Shown: positions 50,701 to 59,341, counted from the stretch's first letter. The stretch is 64,000 bases of DNA from Leucobacter sp. cx-42 (GCF_014529985.1 NZ_JACVMU010000007.1:248001-312000); one strand, 5' to 3'. The notes: generated by a model not told the origin, from the sequence alone. Made by a program: numbers and translations.

Positions 50701-50802
50701 CTCGACCCCGTACAGATCCAACGCGATAGTAATCGCGTCAGCCACACTTACGTTGGGGCGAACAAGGCCGCCCGGCTCGGTGATGTCGGTCAGGTTGTGC
50801 AT
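47731..50802 (-). CDS. Triple fusion: APH-type kinase, M23/lipoyl-like domain, class III aminotransferase, 1023 aa
   Basis: Residues 1-345 are an aminoglycoside-phosphotransferase-like kinase with catalytic HGDLTDDN (208-215) and LDLGD (232-236). Residues about 400-510 are a small beta-rich peptidase-M23/biotinyl-like domain. Residues about 585-1023 are a class III aminotransferase with PLP lysine K865 (IAKPMGNG). Known relatives include the separate human kinases/phospholyases of hydroxylysine and ethanolamine phosphate. The likely chemistry is phosphorylation of an amino alcohol followed by PLP-dependent phosphate elimination in the same chain. Substrate is not visible. It is upstream of the EamA exporter gene. 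Confidence 0.85.
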   Translation of the reverse strand: MHNLTDITEPGGLVRPNVSVADAITIALDLYGVEVSATELGSNQDRNFMIVEADGTKSVLRIDNPVFGDEARDAQHAALDAYRAANVRVASVLPGLNGELTQRWNGFAVRRSEFAHGKSLVDHGYLAPVVLEEFGALAAASVNALADLEHHGLGRPNPWDMRGAFEETLRLASAITDEDLREDVLEAAIAAHSALQPLIESLPVQAIHGDLTDDNVVAQPGDDRRYHPHTLLDLGDLGYGWRIAELSVTVSSMLHHEPARPLRALDTISAFDRVAPIADAEARAVWPLVVLRAAHLVASGWRQLEIDGDNDYARERIAGEQAIFDAATRFTLAEMTEQVLAALGRDGIACGAGLRTLAAPAASVADPLRALLPTLAGEVATIDAGVESEALEAGKFLAADADVALVHEALAGGAAAAVLPYGVFRLTRTAINATDGAETWPLATEIVVAAGEELPVAAPVEGKVVVATDRGLLIELTGAEWYLSIDGVQATAAVDAQVQAGDVVATLGAAADPRPIAVTLCRADAVGETAGNSQSEFGELVESVPPILALEVPETGRAQFVAPERVPAWDRFTVDPAGILGLESFAQRDEAAAELERRQRIFASAQERYYERPMQIERGWRQHLIDTTGRSYVDMVNNVTGLGHGHPGVAAAASRQIRILNTNSRFLYRELTEYSERLLEMLPEGTGLDTVLLVNSGSEAVDLALRLAQAATGRKTIVSLREAYHGWTMASDAVTTSAYDNPYALDNRPDWVHVADVPNRFRGTYRGAVTDATIGAQYAADLGNDLTALAEAGRDVAGFICESVLGNAGGVLLPDGYLRDVYARVRAAGGVCIADEVQVGFGRMGSSFWGFEQSGVTPDIITIAKPMGNGFPIGGVITTKKIADALATQGQFFASAGGNPLSCRVGIAVLDAMRDEQLQENARVVGARLAAGFRELAERHDIIGPIHGEGLYLGVELVRDRETLEPAKEETAAICERLKELGVIVLTTSERSNVLKVKPPLCLTEESADFMVAQLDRVLTEGW

Positions 50803-50876
50803 CTTTACAGTTCCTTAGTTACAGGCCTCGCTGCGCGAAGCGGGTACAGCTCAAATATTACCGCCCGGAACGCACG

Positions 50877-50910
50877 AATGCCGCCCCAGGGGCTTCCCTG
50901 TGACGGCATT
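50877..50910 (-). terminator. Possible terminator of the lepB-rdgB operon
   Basis: AATGCCG (50877-50883) pairs with CGGCATT (50904-50910), just after the rdgB stop on the minus strand. Confidence 0.5.
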
Positions 50911-50928
50911 ACGGTGTGTTTGAGTGCG

Positions 50929-51525
50929 CTAGTCGGCGGTGATGCGCTTCGCAATCTCTGGCGCGAGCGCACTGAATGCACGGTTGCGGTGCGAGACGAG
51001 GTCTTTCTCCTCCGGACGCATCTCAGCTGCAGAGCGGCGCTCTCCCGCCGGGCGGAAGATCGGATCGTACCCGAACCCCTCAGCTCCAGCACGCTCGGTA
51101 AGGATCTCGCCCTGCCAATGGCCGAGCTCGCACACCTCTTCACCGTCAGGCATCACGAGCGCAGCAGCGCAGACGAAACTTGCCGCACGGTTTGGCTCAG
51201 CGACGTCAGAAAGCTGCCAGAGCAGCAGCTCGAGGTTCTTCGTGTCGTCACGTTCCGGGCCAGACCAACGGGCAGAGAAGATGCCGGGGCAGCCACCGAG
51301 CACGTCAACAGCAATGCCCGAATCATCTGCGACCGCGGGCAGTCCCGTGTGCTTCGCAGCTGCGCGGGCCTTGATGAGCGCATTGGCTTCGAAGCTCAGG
51401 CCGTCTTCTACGGGCTCAGGACCGTCATAGCTGACAATCTCAATGCCAGGCACGAGCGGCTCGAGGACGCGACGAAGCTCAGCAAGCTTCTTCTTATTGT
51501 GGCTTGCCAGTACAACCTTGGTCAC
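50929..51525 (-). CDS. rdgB: XTP/dITP pyrophosphatase (RdgB/HAM1), 198 aa
   Basis: House-cleaning nucleotidase that hydrolyses dITP, XTP and ITP. KVVLASHNKKKLAEL (3-17) is the nucleotide-binding SHNxxK motif; ADDSGIAVD (66-74) and FSARWSG are characteristic. Length is normal. It is 2 bp after rph, the usual neighbour in actinobacteria, and is last in the five-gene operon. Confidence 0.95.
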   Translation of the reverse strand: MTKVVLASHNKKKLAELRRVLEPLVPGIEIVSYDGPEPVEDGLSFEANALIKARAAAKHTGLPAVADDSGIAVDVLGGCPGIFSARWSGPERDDTKNLELLLWQLSDVAEPNRAASFVCAAALVMPDGEEVCELGHWQGEILTERAGAEGFGYDPIFRPAGERRSAAEMRPEEKDLVSHRNRAFSALAPEIAKRITAD

Positions 51526-51527
51526 GA

Positions 51528-52265
51528 TTACTCCCCGGCCAGTGCTGCAGACTGTGCGTCAGCGAGCTCAGCGATGCTTGCGAGCGCGAGGTCAAGGAGG
51601 GTGTTGAGCTCGTCACGGCTGTAGGGAACACCCTCAGCGGTGCCCTGCACCTCGACGAGGCCACCCTTGCCGGTCGCAACAACGTTCATGTCGGTATCGG
51701 CCTTCGAGTCCTCGACGTATGCGAGGTCACTCATGGGAACGCCGCCAACAATGCCAACCGATACTGCAGCAACGCTGTCCTTCAGCGGCTTCGCGTTGCG
51801 GCCGATGTGACCGTTTGCGCGCGCCCACTCGATCGCATCCGCGAGGGCAACGTACGCACCGGTGATCGATGCGGTACGGGTGCCACCGTCAGCCTGCAGC
51901 ACGTCGCAGTCAATCACGATGGTGTTCTCGCCGAGCTCAGCGGTATCGATGACCGCGCGAAGGCTGCGGCCAATGAGGCGCGAGATCTCGTGAGTGCGAC
52001 CACCGATCTTGCCGCGCACCGATTCACGCTGCATACGATCGTTCGTCGAGCGGGGAAGCATCGAGTACTCAGCAGTCACCCAACCGGTGCCCTGGCCCTT
52101 CAGCCAGCGCGGTACACCAGGGGTGAACGATGCAGTGCAGAGCACCTTCGTGTCACCAAAGCTGATGAGCGCGCTGCCCTCAGCCTGCTTGCTCCAGCCG
52201 CGCTCAATCGTCACGGTGCGCATCTGCTCGGGCGTACGGCCATCAACGCGGGTCATGTCACTCAT
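51528..52265 (-). CDS. rph: Ribonuclease PH, 245 aa
   Basis: Phosphorolytic 3'-to-5' exoribonuclease that trims tRNA precursors. Hallmarks are the [11 protein letters not shown] start, [10 protein letters not shown] and the phosphate-binding [19 protein letters not shown] with the [16 protein letters not shown] active-site block. The start overlaps the murI stop by one base (TGATG). Length normal. Confidence 0.96.
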   Translation of the reverse strand: MSDMTRVDGRTPEQMRTVTIERGWSKQAEGSALISFGDTKVLCTASFTPGVPRWLKGQGTGWVTAEYSMLPRSTNDRMQRESVRGKIGGRTHEISRLIGRSLRAVIDTAELGENTIVIDCDVLQADGGTRTASITGAYVALADAIEWARANGHIGRNAKPLKDSVAAVSVGIVGGVPMSDLAYVEDSKADTDMNVVATGKGGLVEVQGTAEGVPYSRDELNTLLDLALASIAELADAQSAALAGE

Positions 52266-53092
52266 CAGTTCTCCTTCTGGGGATGTGGTTCGACGGGATC
52301 GATCTCGATGCCGAGCATTCGGCGAGCGAGATCGGCGAAATGCTCTCCGTCTTCACCGGTCGTTTCATAGCGGATCACGGGCTCACCCGCACCCTCCGGT
52401 CGCAAGAGCTGCTCATCAGTGAGCACCTCGTAGACACGATTGGCCGTCTCGATGTCGCTCGAGACGAGCGCAACATCGGGCCCCATTACCTGGCGAATAG
52501 CGCCACGCAGGAATGGGTAGTGCGTGCAGCCGAGCACGAGCGTGTCGATCTCTTTTGCTTTGAGGGGCGCAAGATACTCGGATGCGATCGCAAGCGTCTC
52601 GTCGCCCGAGGTCTTGCCCGCTTCAACGAGCTCGACAAAGCGCGGGCACGCGCGCGACGTCAGCTCGACGTTTGCGCCGACCCGAAACAGGTCTTCATAC
52701 GCCCGCGAGCGAATCGTGCCCTTGGTACCGATCAAACCGATCCGGCCGTTTCGGGTGATCGAGAGCGCACTCCTGACGGTTGGGCCAATCACCTCAACCA
52801 CGGGAACGTCATAGCGCTCGTACGCATCACGTAGCACCGCAGCCGATGCCGTATTACACGCGATCACGAGCATTTTCACGCCCTCAGCAACCAAACGATC
52901 CATAACCTCAAGCGCGAGCTTGCGCACTTCGGCAATCGGCCGCGGACCGTACGGCGTATGAGCCGTATCGCCGACATAAATCATGGATTCGTTCGGCAGC
53001 TGATCGCGAATTGCTCGCGCCACCGTCAATCCCCCGACGCCCGAATCGAAGACTCCGATGGGTGCGTGCTGGGGGTTACTGCCAAACTTCAC
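52265..53092 (-). CDS. murI: Glutamate racemase, 275 aa
   Basis: Makes D-glutamate for peptidoglycan. [17 protein letters not shown] (12-28) carries the first-half aspartate/serine motif; the two catalytic cysteines lie in ACNTASA and [16 protein letters not shown] block confirms the family. It is in the operon lepB-rnhB-murI-rph-rdgB; 29 bp separate it from rnhB. Confidence 0.95.
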   Translation of the reverse strand: MKFGSNPQHAPIGVFDSGVGGLTVARAIRDQLPNESMIYVGDTAHTPYGPRPIAEVRKLALEVMDRLVAEGVKMLVIACNTASAAVLRDAYERYDVPVVEVIGPTVRSALSITRNGRIGLIGTKGTIRSRAYEDLFRVGANVELTSRACPRFVELVEAGKTSGDETLAIASEYLAPLKAKEIDTLVLGCTHYPFLRGAIRQVMGPDVALVSSDIETANRVYEVLTDEQLLRPEGAGEPVIRYETTGEDGEHFADLARRMLGIEIDPVEPHPQKEN

Positions 53093-53121
53093 GGGTCAAG
53101 TCTACCGTTTCGGCCTTTCGG

Positions 53122-53796
53122 CTACTTTTCCTTCAACCAGGTGATGCGGTGGAGTTCGGTTGCGCCGTGTTCTTCTAAGCCCGCATAGTGGGCGGCGGAT
53201 CCGTACCCTTTATTGGTGTCCCAGCTATACCCGGGATGCTGTTCGTGCGCCTCACGCATCAGCGCGTCGCGCTCCACCTTCGCGCGCACGGAGGCTGCTG
53301 CAACGCTCGCGCAAGCGCGATCCGCGCCCACGCGAGTGCGCACATCGAGCGGGGACTTGAGCTGCGGCGTGAGCCAATCTTGCGACCCATCGACGAGAAT
53401 CACCGCGCGAGTGACATCGATTCCCTGCTCGTGGAGCTGCAGCAACGCACGCCGCGCGGCGGCGCCGAGCATCGCGGTGATGCCGTGCTCGTCAATTTCA
53501 GCTGCGGTCGCGTAGCCAACTGCGCCGGCACCCCACTCGCTGACGAGCGGCGCAATCTTTTCGCGCCGCTTCTCCGTCAGCAACTTGGAGTCTCGGAGCC
53601 CCTCCGGGAACGTTTCCGTGCCGCGCACGACCACGTGCGCGCCGACCGCAACCGGGCCAGCGATCGCGCCGCGACCCACCTCATCGATGCCGATGACGAG
53701 TGCTGCGCCTTCGTCGAACCACTGCCACTCCATGTCGAGCGTTGGGTCCTTTTCGGGCGGCGCCTTGCAGGTCAGCGGCTCACACTCAGTTGTCAC
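53122..53796 (-). CDS. rnhB: Ribonuclease HII, 224 aa
   Basis: Removes ribonucleotides from DNA and RNA primers. IGIDEVGRGAIAGPV has the two catalytic acidic residues (D38, E39); ILVDG carries a further aspartate and the late DALMREAHEQHPGYSWDTNKGY block is typical. The start at 53796 overlaps the end of lepB by 11 bp. An N-terminal extension of about 30 residues precedes the catalytic core, so a later start is possible. Confidence 0.94.
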   Translation of the reverse strand: MTTECEPLTCKAPPEKDPTLDMEWQWFDEGAALVIGIDEVGRGAIAGPVAVGAHVVVRGTETFPEGLRDSKLLTEKRREKIAPLVSEWGAGAVGYATAAEIDEHGITAMLGAAARRALLQLHEQGIDVTRAVILVDGSQDWLTPQLKSPLDVRTRVGADRACASVAAASVRAKVERDALMREAHEQHPGYSWDTNKGYGSAAHYAGLEEHGATELHRITWLKEK

Positions 53797-54490
53797 GTGC
53801 TTCTTCTACTCCAACGAAGGTGTTCTCAGGGTTCGACAGCCAGCTCAGGCGGTTGAGCGGCCAGTTCAGTAGGAAAGCGCGACCAACAACCTCTGTCTCA
53901 GGCACAAAGCCCTTCCCCGGGCCATCCTGGTTGTAGCGTGAGTCCTTACTTGCGTAACGGTTATCGCCCATCACCCAGAGCGATCCTTCGGGAACGACGA
54001 CGTCAAAGTCAATCGCAGACGCGCGCTTCTCACCCTCAGGCAGCACGATGTACGGCTCGTCGAGCGGGACGCCGTTCACGGTCACGCGGCCGCCGCTGTC
54101 ACAGCACGCGACGCGGTCGCCGCCAACGCCGATGACACGCTTGACCACATAGTCGTGGCTCGTGTCAGCTGCGAGGCCGACTGCCTGCAGCACTTTTTCT
54201 GCGCCAGTCGGCTTCGTCTCGTTTGCGCGCGGGTACAGCCACCCTCCCGGGTCGCTGAACACGACGATGTCGCCGCGCTTGATGTCTTGCACATTCGGAA
54301 CCAGCTGGTTCACGAGAATGCGGTCGTCAATCTGGAAGGTGTTCTCCATCGACTGCGATGGAATGTAGAAGCTCCGAACCAGGAACGTCTTCAGCAGGAA
54401 CGACACCAGGAATGCCACGACGATAATGACGAGCAGGTCCCGGATAAACGTAAGAAAACCGGATCGGCGCCCGCGGGCTGTTTCGCTCAT
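53786..54490 (-). CDS. lepB: Type I signal peptidase, 234 aa
   Basis: Cleaves Sec/Tat signal peptides. One N-terminal membrane segment (about 14-34) is followed by the catalytic serine in PSQSMENTF (38-46), the lysine in VVKRVIGVGGDRV and the GDNRYASKDSR box. The active-site part is outside the membrane. First gene of the operon with rnhB, murI, rph and rdgB. A GATCCCCGC-type GC-rich stretch lies between the start and the rplS terminator. Confidence 0.94.
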   Translation of the reverse strand: MSETARGRRSGFLTFIRDLLVIIVVAFLVSFLLKTFLVRSFYIPSQSMENTFQIDDRILVNQLVPNVQDIKRGDIVVFSDPGGWLYPRANETKPTGAEKVLQAVGLAADTSHDYVVKRVIGVGGDRVACCDSGGRVTVNGVPLDEPYIVLPEGEKRASAIDFDVVVPEGSLWVMGDNRYASKDSRYNQDGPGKGFVPETEVVGRAFLLNWPLNRLSWLSNPENTFVGVEEARDN

Positions 54491-54565
54491 ATCGCTCCTG
54501 AAATTAGCGGATCCCCGCAGCGCGCGGGGATGTACTCAGCGTATTGCATGACTGCTTAGAAACGC

Positions 54566-54601
54566 CTCAGGCTCCCACCTACGAGTAGATGAGAGCCTGA
54601 G
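54566..54601 (-). terminator. Terminator of rplS
   Basis: CTCAGGCTC and GAGCCTGAG (9 bp arms) with an inner CTACGAGTAG stem, 20 bp after the rplS stop on the minus strand. Confidence 0.7.
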
Positions 54602-54620
54602 AAGATCATGAGGGCAACAA

Positions 54621-54968
54621 TTACTTGTCGCGCTTCTCCTTGATCTTTGCCTTCTTGCCGGTGAGGCCCCGGAGGTAGTACAGCTTTGCGCGGCGAACGT
54701 CACCGCGGCTGACGACCTCGATCTTCTCGATCGCGGGCGAGTGAACGGGGAACTTACGCTCCACGCCTACCTGGAAGCTGATCTTACGAACAGTGAAGGT
54801 CTCGCGGACGCCATCACCGTGACGGGAGATAACAACACCCTGGAACACCTGAACACGCGAACGGTTGCCCTCGACAATGTTCACGTGAACCTTAACGGTG
54901 TCACCGGCGCGGAATGCGGGGATGTCGCTCTTGAGCGACGATGCATCGACGTGGTCGAGCTTCTGCAT
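54621..54968 (-). CDS. rplS: 50S ribosomal protein L19, 115 aa
   Basis: Ribosomal protein at the 30S-50S interface. [20 protein letters not shown] and [27 protein letters not shown], and the C-terminal [22 protein letters not shown] are unmistakable. The start is ATG 54968 (MQKLDHVD); the frame is open to 55127 but that part is leader. An AGAGAG site precedes it. Transcribed alone, ending at the hairpin 54566-54601. Confidence 0.96.
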   Translation of the reverse strand: MQKLDHVDASSLKSDIPAFRAGDTVKVHVNIVEGNRSRVQVFQGVVISRHGDGVRETFTVRKISFQVGVERKFPVHSPAIEKIEVVSRGDVRRAKLYYLRGLTGKKAKIKEKRDK

Positions 54969-55276
54969 GATTGTCTCTCTCTGCGCCCGCCGCAAGCCGG
55001 AACGCTGAAATATAAATTGAAAAGTAATTGCGTGCATCACGAACCATGCGAAACCCTCGCGGCAGCGTCGCGCCGTGGCACAAGCTTCAATTATGCCATA
55101 ACTGCGGCCACTCTTCGTCACACGCACCCGCGCGTGTCAGCAGTTGGGCGATATCGGCGTAGACTGTCAAGATGACCAACACCTATGGTCACGACAGTCA
55201 ACGGCGCTGAGTCATCGAAGCAGCACCCCCAGTTGAGTGGCTCAGGCCTTATACCTGATCCTTCGAAAGCGACATT
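54969..55276. promoter_or_regulatory. Divergent promoter region of rplS and the MHS transporter
   Basis: 308 bp with no gene. It should hold the rplS promoter and leader on one side and the transporter promoter on the other. No riboswitch or clear operator was recognised. Confidence 0.5.
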
Positions 55277-56686
55277 TTGTCTACTTCAGCTTCCTCAACT
55301 GTGAACTCGGGCGCCGCGCCCGCGAACTCTCGTTCACGCGTGATTCTCGCGAGCCTCATTGGCACAACGATTGAGTTCTACGACTTCTACGTCTACGCAA
55401 CCGCTGCTGTACTCGTCTTCCCCGTGCTGTTCTTCCCCACGGGCAACGAGACCACCGCACTCATCGCCTCGTTCGCAACGTTCGGTGCCGCGATGCTCGC
55501 GCGCCCGGTTGGCGCAATCTTCTTCGGCCACCTCGGCGATCGACTTGGCCGCAAAACCACGCTCGTCGCGTCACTGCTCACGATGGGCATCGCGACGTTC
55601 CTGATCGGCTTGCTCCCCACCCACGAGCACATCGGCATTTGGGCAGCGGTTCTGCTGCTCATCCTGCGCCTCGCGCAGGGCTTCGCTATTGGTGGTGAGT
55701 GGTCGGGCGCCGCGCTCGTCGCCACTGAGAACGCACCCGAGGGCAAGCGCGCCTGGTACGGCACGTTCCCCCAGCTTGGCGCACCGCTCGGCTTCGTCAT
55801 CGCGAACATGCTCTTCTTCGTGATCAACAATGCCCTCGCAGACCCGGCCGCTCCCGGCATTGCTTCTGAGGCATTCCTGAGCTGGGGCTGGCGCATCCCC
55901 TTCCTCTTCTCGGCTGTCATGGTCATCGTTGGCCTGTGGGTTCGCCTGAAGCTCGTTGAATCTGAGGCGTTCGAACGCACGAAGCAGACCGGCAAGGTCA
56001 TTCGCATGCCGCTCGTCGAGGCGTTCAAGAACCACAGCAAGGCGCTCGTGCGCGCGACCTTCGCGATGCTCGCAACCTACGTGCTCTTCTACCTCATGAC
56101 TTCGTTCACGCTGACCTTCGGCACCCGCCCGACGCTTGAGACCGCTCAGGCAAACGCTGAGGCAGCAGGCACCCCGTTCGACGCATCGACCTACGTTGCC
56201 GGCCACGGCTACTCCTACAACCAGTTCATTCTCATGCTGGTCTTCGGTGTCGTCTTCTTCGGCATCTTCACGCTGGTCTCCGGTCCGCTCGCAGACCGCT
56301 TCGGCCGCCGCCGCACCCTCATTTGGACGACCGTCGCGATTGTCCTCTTCGGCTTCACGTTCGCCCCGCTGCTCGGCGGCGAGACCGCAGCCGTGATGTT
56401 CTTCCTCGCGCTCGGCTTCACGCTCATGGGCCTCACCTTCGGCCCGATGGGCGCGTTCCTGCCAGAGATGTTCCCGACGAACGTTCGCTACACCGGTTCG
56501 GCGTTTGCGTACAACGTCTCGTCGATCCTTGGTGCAGCGCTTGCGCCGATTATCGCGGTCTGGCTGTGGGGCCTCGCAGACGGCAGTCCCGTCTATGTCG
56601 GCTGGTACCTCGCCATTGCTGCGGTGATCACGCTCGTCTCGCTGATCTTCACGCCCGAGACGAAGAACGTCGACATTAACGAGTAG
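55277..56686 (+). CDS. MFS transporter of the metabolite:H+ symporter (MHS/ShiA-ProP-like) family, 469 aa
   Basis: Twelve-helix major facilitator. SLIGTTIEFYDFYVYATAA (helix 1) and GHLGDRLGRKTTL (loop 2-3) are the MHS signature motifs. A long loop (about 285-310) between helices 7 and 8 is normal for the group. The start is TTG 55277; no other in-frame start near it has a better ribosome-binding site. Substrate is probably a small carboxylate, betaine or shikimate; not resolvable by sequence. Two long hairpins follow. Confidence 0.88.
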   Translation: MSTSASSTVNSGAAPANSRSRVILASLIGTTIEFYDFYVYATAAVLVFPVLFFPTGNETTALIASFATFGAAMLARPVGAIFFGHLGDRLGRKTTLVASLLTMGIATFLIGLLPTHEHIGIWAAVLLLILRLAQGFAIGGEWSGAALVATENAPEGKRAWYGTFPQLGAPLGFVIANMLFFVINNALADPAAPGIASEAFLSWGWRIPFLFSAVMVIVGLWVRLKLVESEAFERTKQTGKVIRMPLVEAFKNHSKALVRATFAMLATYVLFYLMTSFTLTFGTRPTLETAQANAEAAGTPFDASTYVAGHGYSYNQFILMLVFGVVFFGIFTLVSGPLADRFGRRRTLIWTTVAIVLFGFTFAPLLGGETAAVMFFLALGFTLMGLTFGPMGAFLPEMFPTNVRYTGSAFAYNVSSILGAALAPIIAVWLWGLADGSPVYVGWYLAIAAVITLVSLIFTPETKNVDINE

Positions 56687-56738
56687 ACGCTTGGCGCCGC
56701 TCAGTGCGGAGTCTCGGCTCCCGTCGCGGAATCATTCT

Positions 56739-56816
56739 CCGTAGATATGCATTCGGCCGTCAATATGCTCCAGAGCGAAGAATCTGGCATATTGACGGCC
56801 GATTGCATGTCTACGG
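56739..56816. repeat. Long inverted repeat, 30-bp arms
   Basis: Arms 56739-56768 and 56787-56816 pair at 28 of 30 positions with an 18-base loop. It lies between convergent genes. It may act as a terminator or be the relic of a small mobile element. Confidence 0.75.
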
Positions 56817-56854
56817 CAGCTCGCGCGCTCGCTTCGTCGCACCGCTAGGCGCAG

Positions 56855-56912
56855 AAAACGAGCGTTGGGTAAGACGTATTCCCTGAGAATCGTCGTACCC
56901 AACGCTCGTTTT
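56855..56912. terminator. Bidirectional hairpin terminator
   Basis: Arms AAAACGAGCGTTGGGTAAGACG-like (56855-56876) and its complement (56891-56912) pair at 21 of 22 positions; the stem is A/T-tailed at both ends, so it can work for the transporter and the nei-like gene. Confidence 0.8.
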
Positions 56913-56947
56913 GCTACCGGGACTCAATGCGTGGGGCTCCGGCAGAG

Positions 56948-57952
56948 CTAGTGCTGGCAGCCGGGGCACCAATACAGCTTGCGGTTCGCCATCTCTTCGA
57001 GCACGATGTTCGTCCCACAGCGCTTACACGGAGTGCCCTCGAGCTTGTAGACCCAGTGGCGCTCATCGCGCTCGACCAGGGCCTTCTCATAGGCCTCCCC
57101 CTGCAGACCATCGATCGTCATCATCTGGCCGACCGTGATGCCGGTCTCGAGGAGCGCGGCCCAGTCGTCCCACATGTCTTCAAGGACTGTGCGGTCGATG
57201 GTGTTCGCGGGCGTGTGCGGATCAATTTCGGCACGGAACAGCATCTCGGCACGGTACACATTGCCGATGCCAGCGACGACCGACTGATCCATCAGCACAA
57301 TGCCGATTGCGGTCTTCTTCTTGCCAGCGCGCTCGACAAACCGGGCCTTCTCGAGCGGAGTGTTCGCGTTCGCAGGGTCGGGGCCGAGCTTCTGGATGAC
57401 CGCATCAACTTCGGCGGGCGTGAGGACTTCGCAGGCGGTGGGGCCACGCAGATCCGCGCACACGAGATCATTGAGCAATCGCACCCGCACCTGGCCTACG
57501 GGCTCGGGCGGCCAGACCGACGATGCGGCAGATGCCTTGTCGCTCTCCGCCATGCGCACGCGACTGCGGCGGGGCGCGCCGATTGAGGTGACTGAGTCTT
57601 CAGCGTCAGCGTCGACCGGGCGTGCGCCGCTCGGTCGCGAGTGCTCCCCCGTTTGGCCAAGCTTCGAATGCCCCGGGGTTTGACCATGAATCTGAATGGA
57701 GTCGTCGACCCGCACCTCGCCCGCGAAGTCCCAGGCGCCGTAGATGCCGAGATGGACGCGCAGCCAGTATCCGCCCTCGAACTCAAGAAACATCTGCTTC
57801 CCAACGGCACGCGCGTCAATCATCGTGCGGCCACTAATGAGTTCAGCACCCTGCGCAAAACGGCCCTGCGGGCTCGTAATCTCTGGTGCGGTACCGACAA
57901 AGTTCACGCCGAACTGACGCGCAATTCGGTGTACGGAATGCCCCTCAGGCAT
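56948..57952 (-). CDS. Fpg/Nei-family DNA glycosylase (endonuclease VIII-like), 334 aa
   Basis: Bifunctional base-excision glycosylase. The start is ATG 57952 (AGGTGA upstream), giving the essential N-terminal P2-E3 in MPEGHSVHR. A helix-two-turn-helix follows (SVVAGIGNVYRAEMLF), and the C-terminal zinc finger has CKRCG and CPGC. The PEGHS start marks the Nei branch. A polar insertion (about 93-160, rich in S, R, A and P) interrupts the beta-sandwich and is not normal for the family; it may be a lineage-specific linker. Confidence 0.9.
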   Translation of the reverse strand: MPEGHSVHRIARQFGVNFVGTAPEITSPQGRFAQGAELISGRTMIDARAVGKQMFLEFEGGYWLRVHLGIYGAWDFAGEVRVDDSIQIHGQTPGHSKLGQTGEHSRPSGARPVDADAEDSVTSIGAPRRSRVRMAESDKASAASSVWPPEPVGQVRVRLLNDLVCADLRGPTACEVLTPAEVDAVIQKLGPDPANANTPLEKARFVERAGKKKTAIGIVLMDQSVVAGIGNVYRAEMLFRAEIDPHTPANTIDRTVLEDMWDDWAALLETGITVGQMMTIDGLQGEAYEKALVERDERHWVYKLEGTPCKRCGTNIVLEEMANRKLYWCPGCQH

Positions 57953-57977
57953 GGATTTCACCTCACAAATACAAGAA

Positions 57978-58019
57978 GTGGGGCCCGGGAACGCGCAGCG
58001 CACGAACCCGGAACCCCAC
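57978..58019 (-). terminator. Possible terminator between rpiB and the nei-like gene
   Basis: GTGGGG-c-CCGGG pairs with CCCGG-aa-CCCCAC, loop of 17 bases, about 37 bp after the rpiB stop. Confidence 0.5.
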
Positions 58020-58056
58020 CTCGCGAGTTAGTTTCGCGAGCTCCGAGAGAAACTCT

Positions 58057-58548
58057 CTAGAGCGAATCGACCTGCTTGCCGGCGATAAGACCGGTGCGCT
58101 CGTACTCGCCGAGCTGACCAATGCGGCGCACGTGGCGCTCATCACCGGGGAACGGCGTCGCGATGAAGAGGTCGATGAAGCGGATCGCGTCTTCAACCGG
58201 GTGCTGACGCGCACCGATCGAGATCACGTTGGCGTTGTTGTGCTCACGCGCGAGTTCAGCAGTCGAATCGTTCCACACGAGTGCCGCGCGGATGCCATCA
58301 ACCTTGTTCGCAGCGATCTGCTCGCCGTTGCCCGAACCGCCGAACACAACGCCGAGCGCCTGCACGCCGTCGCGCTCATCACGCGCAACACCAAGTGCCG
58401 CGTTGATGCAGAACGAGGGGTAGTCGTCAAGCGCGTCGTAGGCCTCAGGGCCGTGGTCAATTACTTCGTGGCCCTGGTCTGCCAGGTGCTGCTGAAGCTG
58501 CTGGCTGAATTCGAGGCCGGCATGGTCGGTAGCAACGTGAATACGCAT
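58057..58548 (-). CDS. rpiB: Ribose-5-phosphate isomerase B, 163 aa
   Basis: Interconverts ribose-5-phosphate and ribulose-5-phosphate in the pentose phosphate pathway. MRIHVATDHAGLEF start, GxGxG-like GSGNGEQIAANKV (70-82) and ISIGAR block are family hallmarks. Where many bacterial enzymes use a catalytic cysteine before GSGxG, actinobacterial RpiB has another residue; here VVFGGSGNGE has none, as in that group. Confidence 0.93.
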   Translation of the reverse strand: MRIHVATDHAGLEFSQQLQQHLADQGHEVIDHGPEAYDALDDYPSFCINAALGVARDERDGVQALGVVFGGSGNGEQIAANKVDGIRAALVWNDSTAELAREHNNANVISIGARQHPVEDAIRFIDLFIATPFPGDERHVRRIGQLGEYERTGLIAGKQVDSL

Positions 58549-58572
58549 AATCTCTAGTTTACCTGCTCCGAA

Positions 58573-59196
58573 CTAGAACTGCGGACCTGCGGTACGACCG
58601 CGCTTGAGCTCATAGAAACCGGGCACGCTCGCCATCATGACCATGCCGTCCCAGAGCCGAAGCGCGTCGTCGCCGGTCGGCGCAGGGGTCATCACCGGGC
58701 CAAAGAATGCGTTGCCGTCGACCGAGATGATCGGCACGCCAACGTCGGGGCCGGCGGTTGCCATTGCGTAGTCGGTGTTCGCGCGGAGGGTGGCGTCGTC
58801 GGAGACGTCTGCGCGATCCGCCAACTCGGCGGGGAGGCCCACTGCGGCGAGCGCTTCGAGCGCAATCGCGTCGTCATCGGTGCGGGCTCCGGGGTGAATG
58901 CGGGTGCCGACCTCGGTGTAGAACTTGCCGACGGCTTCGTCGCCTGCGGTCTCGCCGATCGCAATTGCGATCTGGCCGAAACGCTTGCCGCGACGGTGGC
59001 CTTCAACGTACGGGGCAGCTTCTGGGCTGGAGTGCAGCGCTTCATTGCCCTCGTTCAGGATGGCGAGGCTGATGGGGCGCCACAGCACGGGGAAGTTACG
59101 TACGGCGGAGACTTCATGTACCCATCGGCTGGTCATCCAGCACCAGGGGCAGCTCGGGTCGAAGTAAAACTCTACGGTGGGGGTCTGCTCGGTCAT
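58573..59196 (-). CDS. DsbA-like mycothiol-linked reductase (Rv2466c type), 207 aa
   Basis: Thioredoxin-fold oxidoreductase with helical insertion. The active site is CPWC in YFDPSCPWCWMTSRW (about 16-19), followed by PVLWRPISLAILNEGNE, the arrangement of M. tuberculosis Rv2466c (mycothiol-dependent nitroreductase). No signal peptide, so it is cytoplasmic. Reduction of mixed disulfides or nitro compounds with mycothiol is the expected activity; mycothiol use implies an actinobacterium. Confidence 0.85.
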   Translation of the reverse strand: MTEQTPTVEFYFDPSCPWCWMTSRWVHEVSAVRNFPVLWRPISLAILNEGNEALHSSPEAAPYVEGHRRGKRFGQIAIAIGETAGDEAVGKFYTEVGTRIHPGARTDDDAIALEALAAVGLPAELADRADVSDDATLRANTDYAMATAGPDVGVPIISVDGNAFFGPVMTPAPTGDDALRLWDGMVMMASVPGFYELKRGRTAGPQF

Positions 59197-59341
59197 GGCT
59201 TCACCCTATCTGCGGACGGCCTGTGCGCGCAGGTCTTTTCCGCACAGAATGGCTACGGTTCTGCAGGCCGTTCAGCGCGGTCATTGGATATGCGAATACA
59301 GTTGACTCAATTACATTGTTTTTCGTGGAGTGGAGATCACA

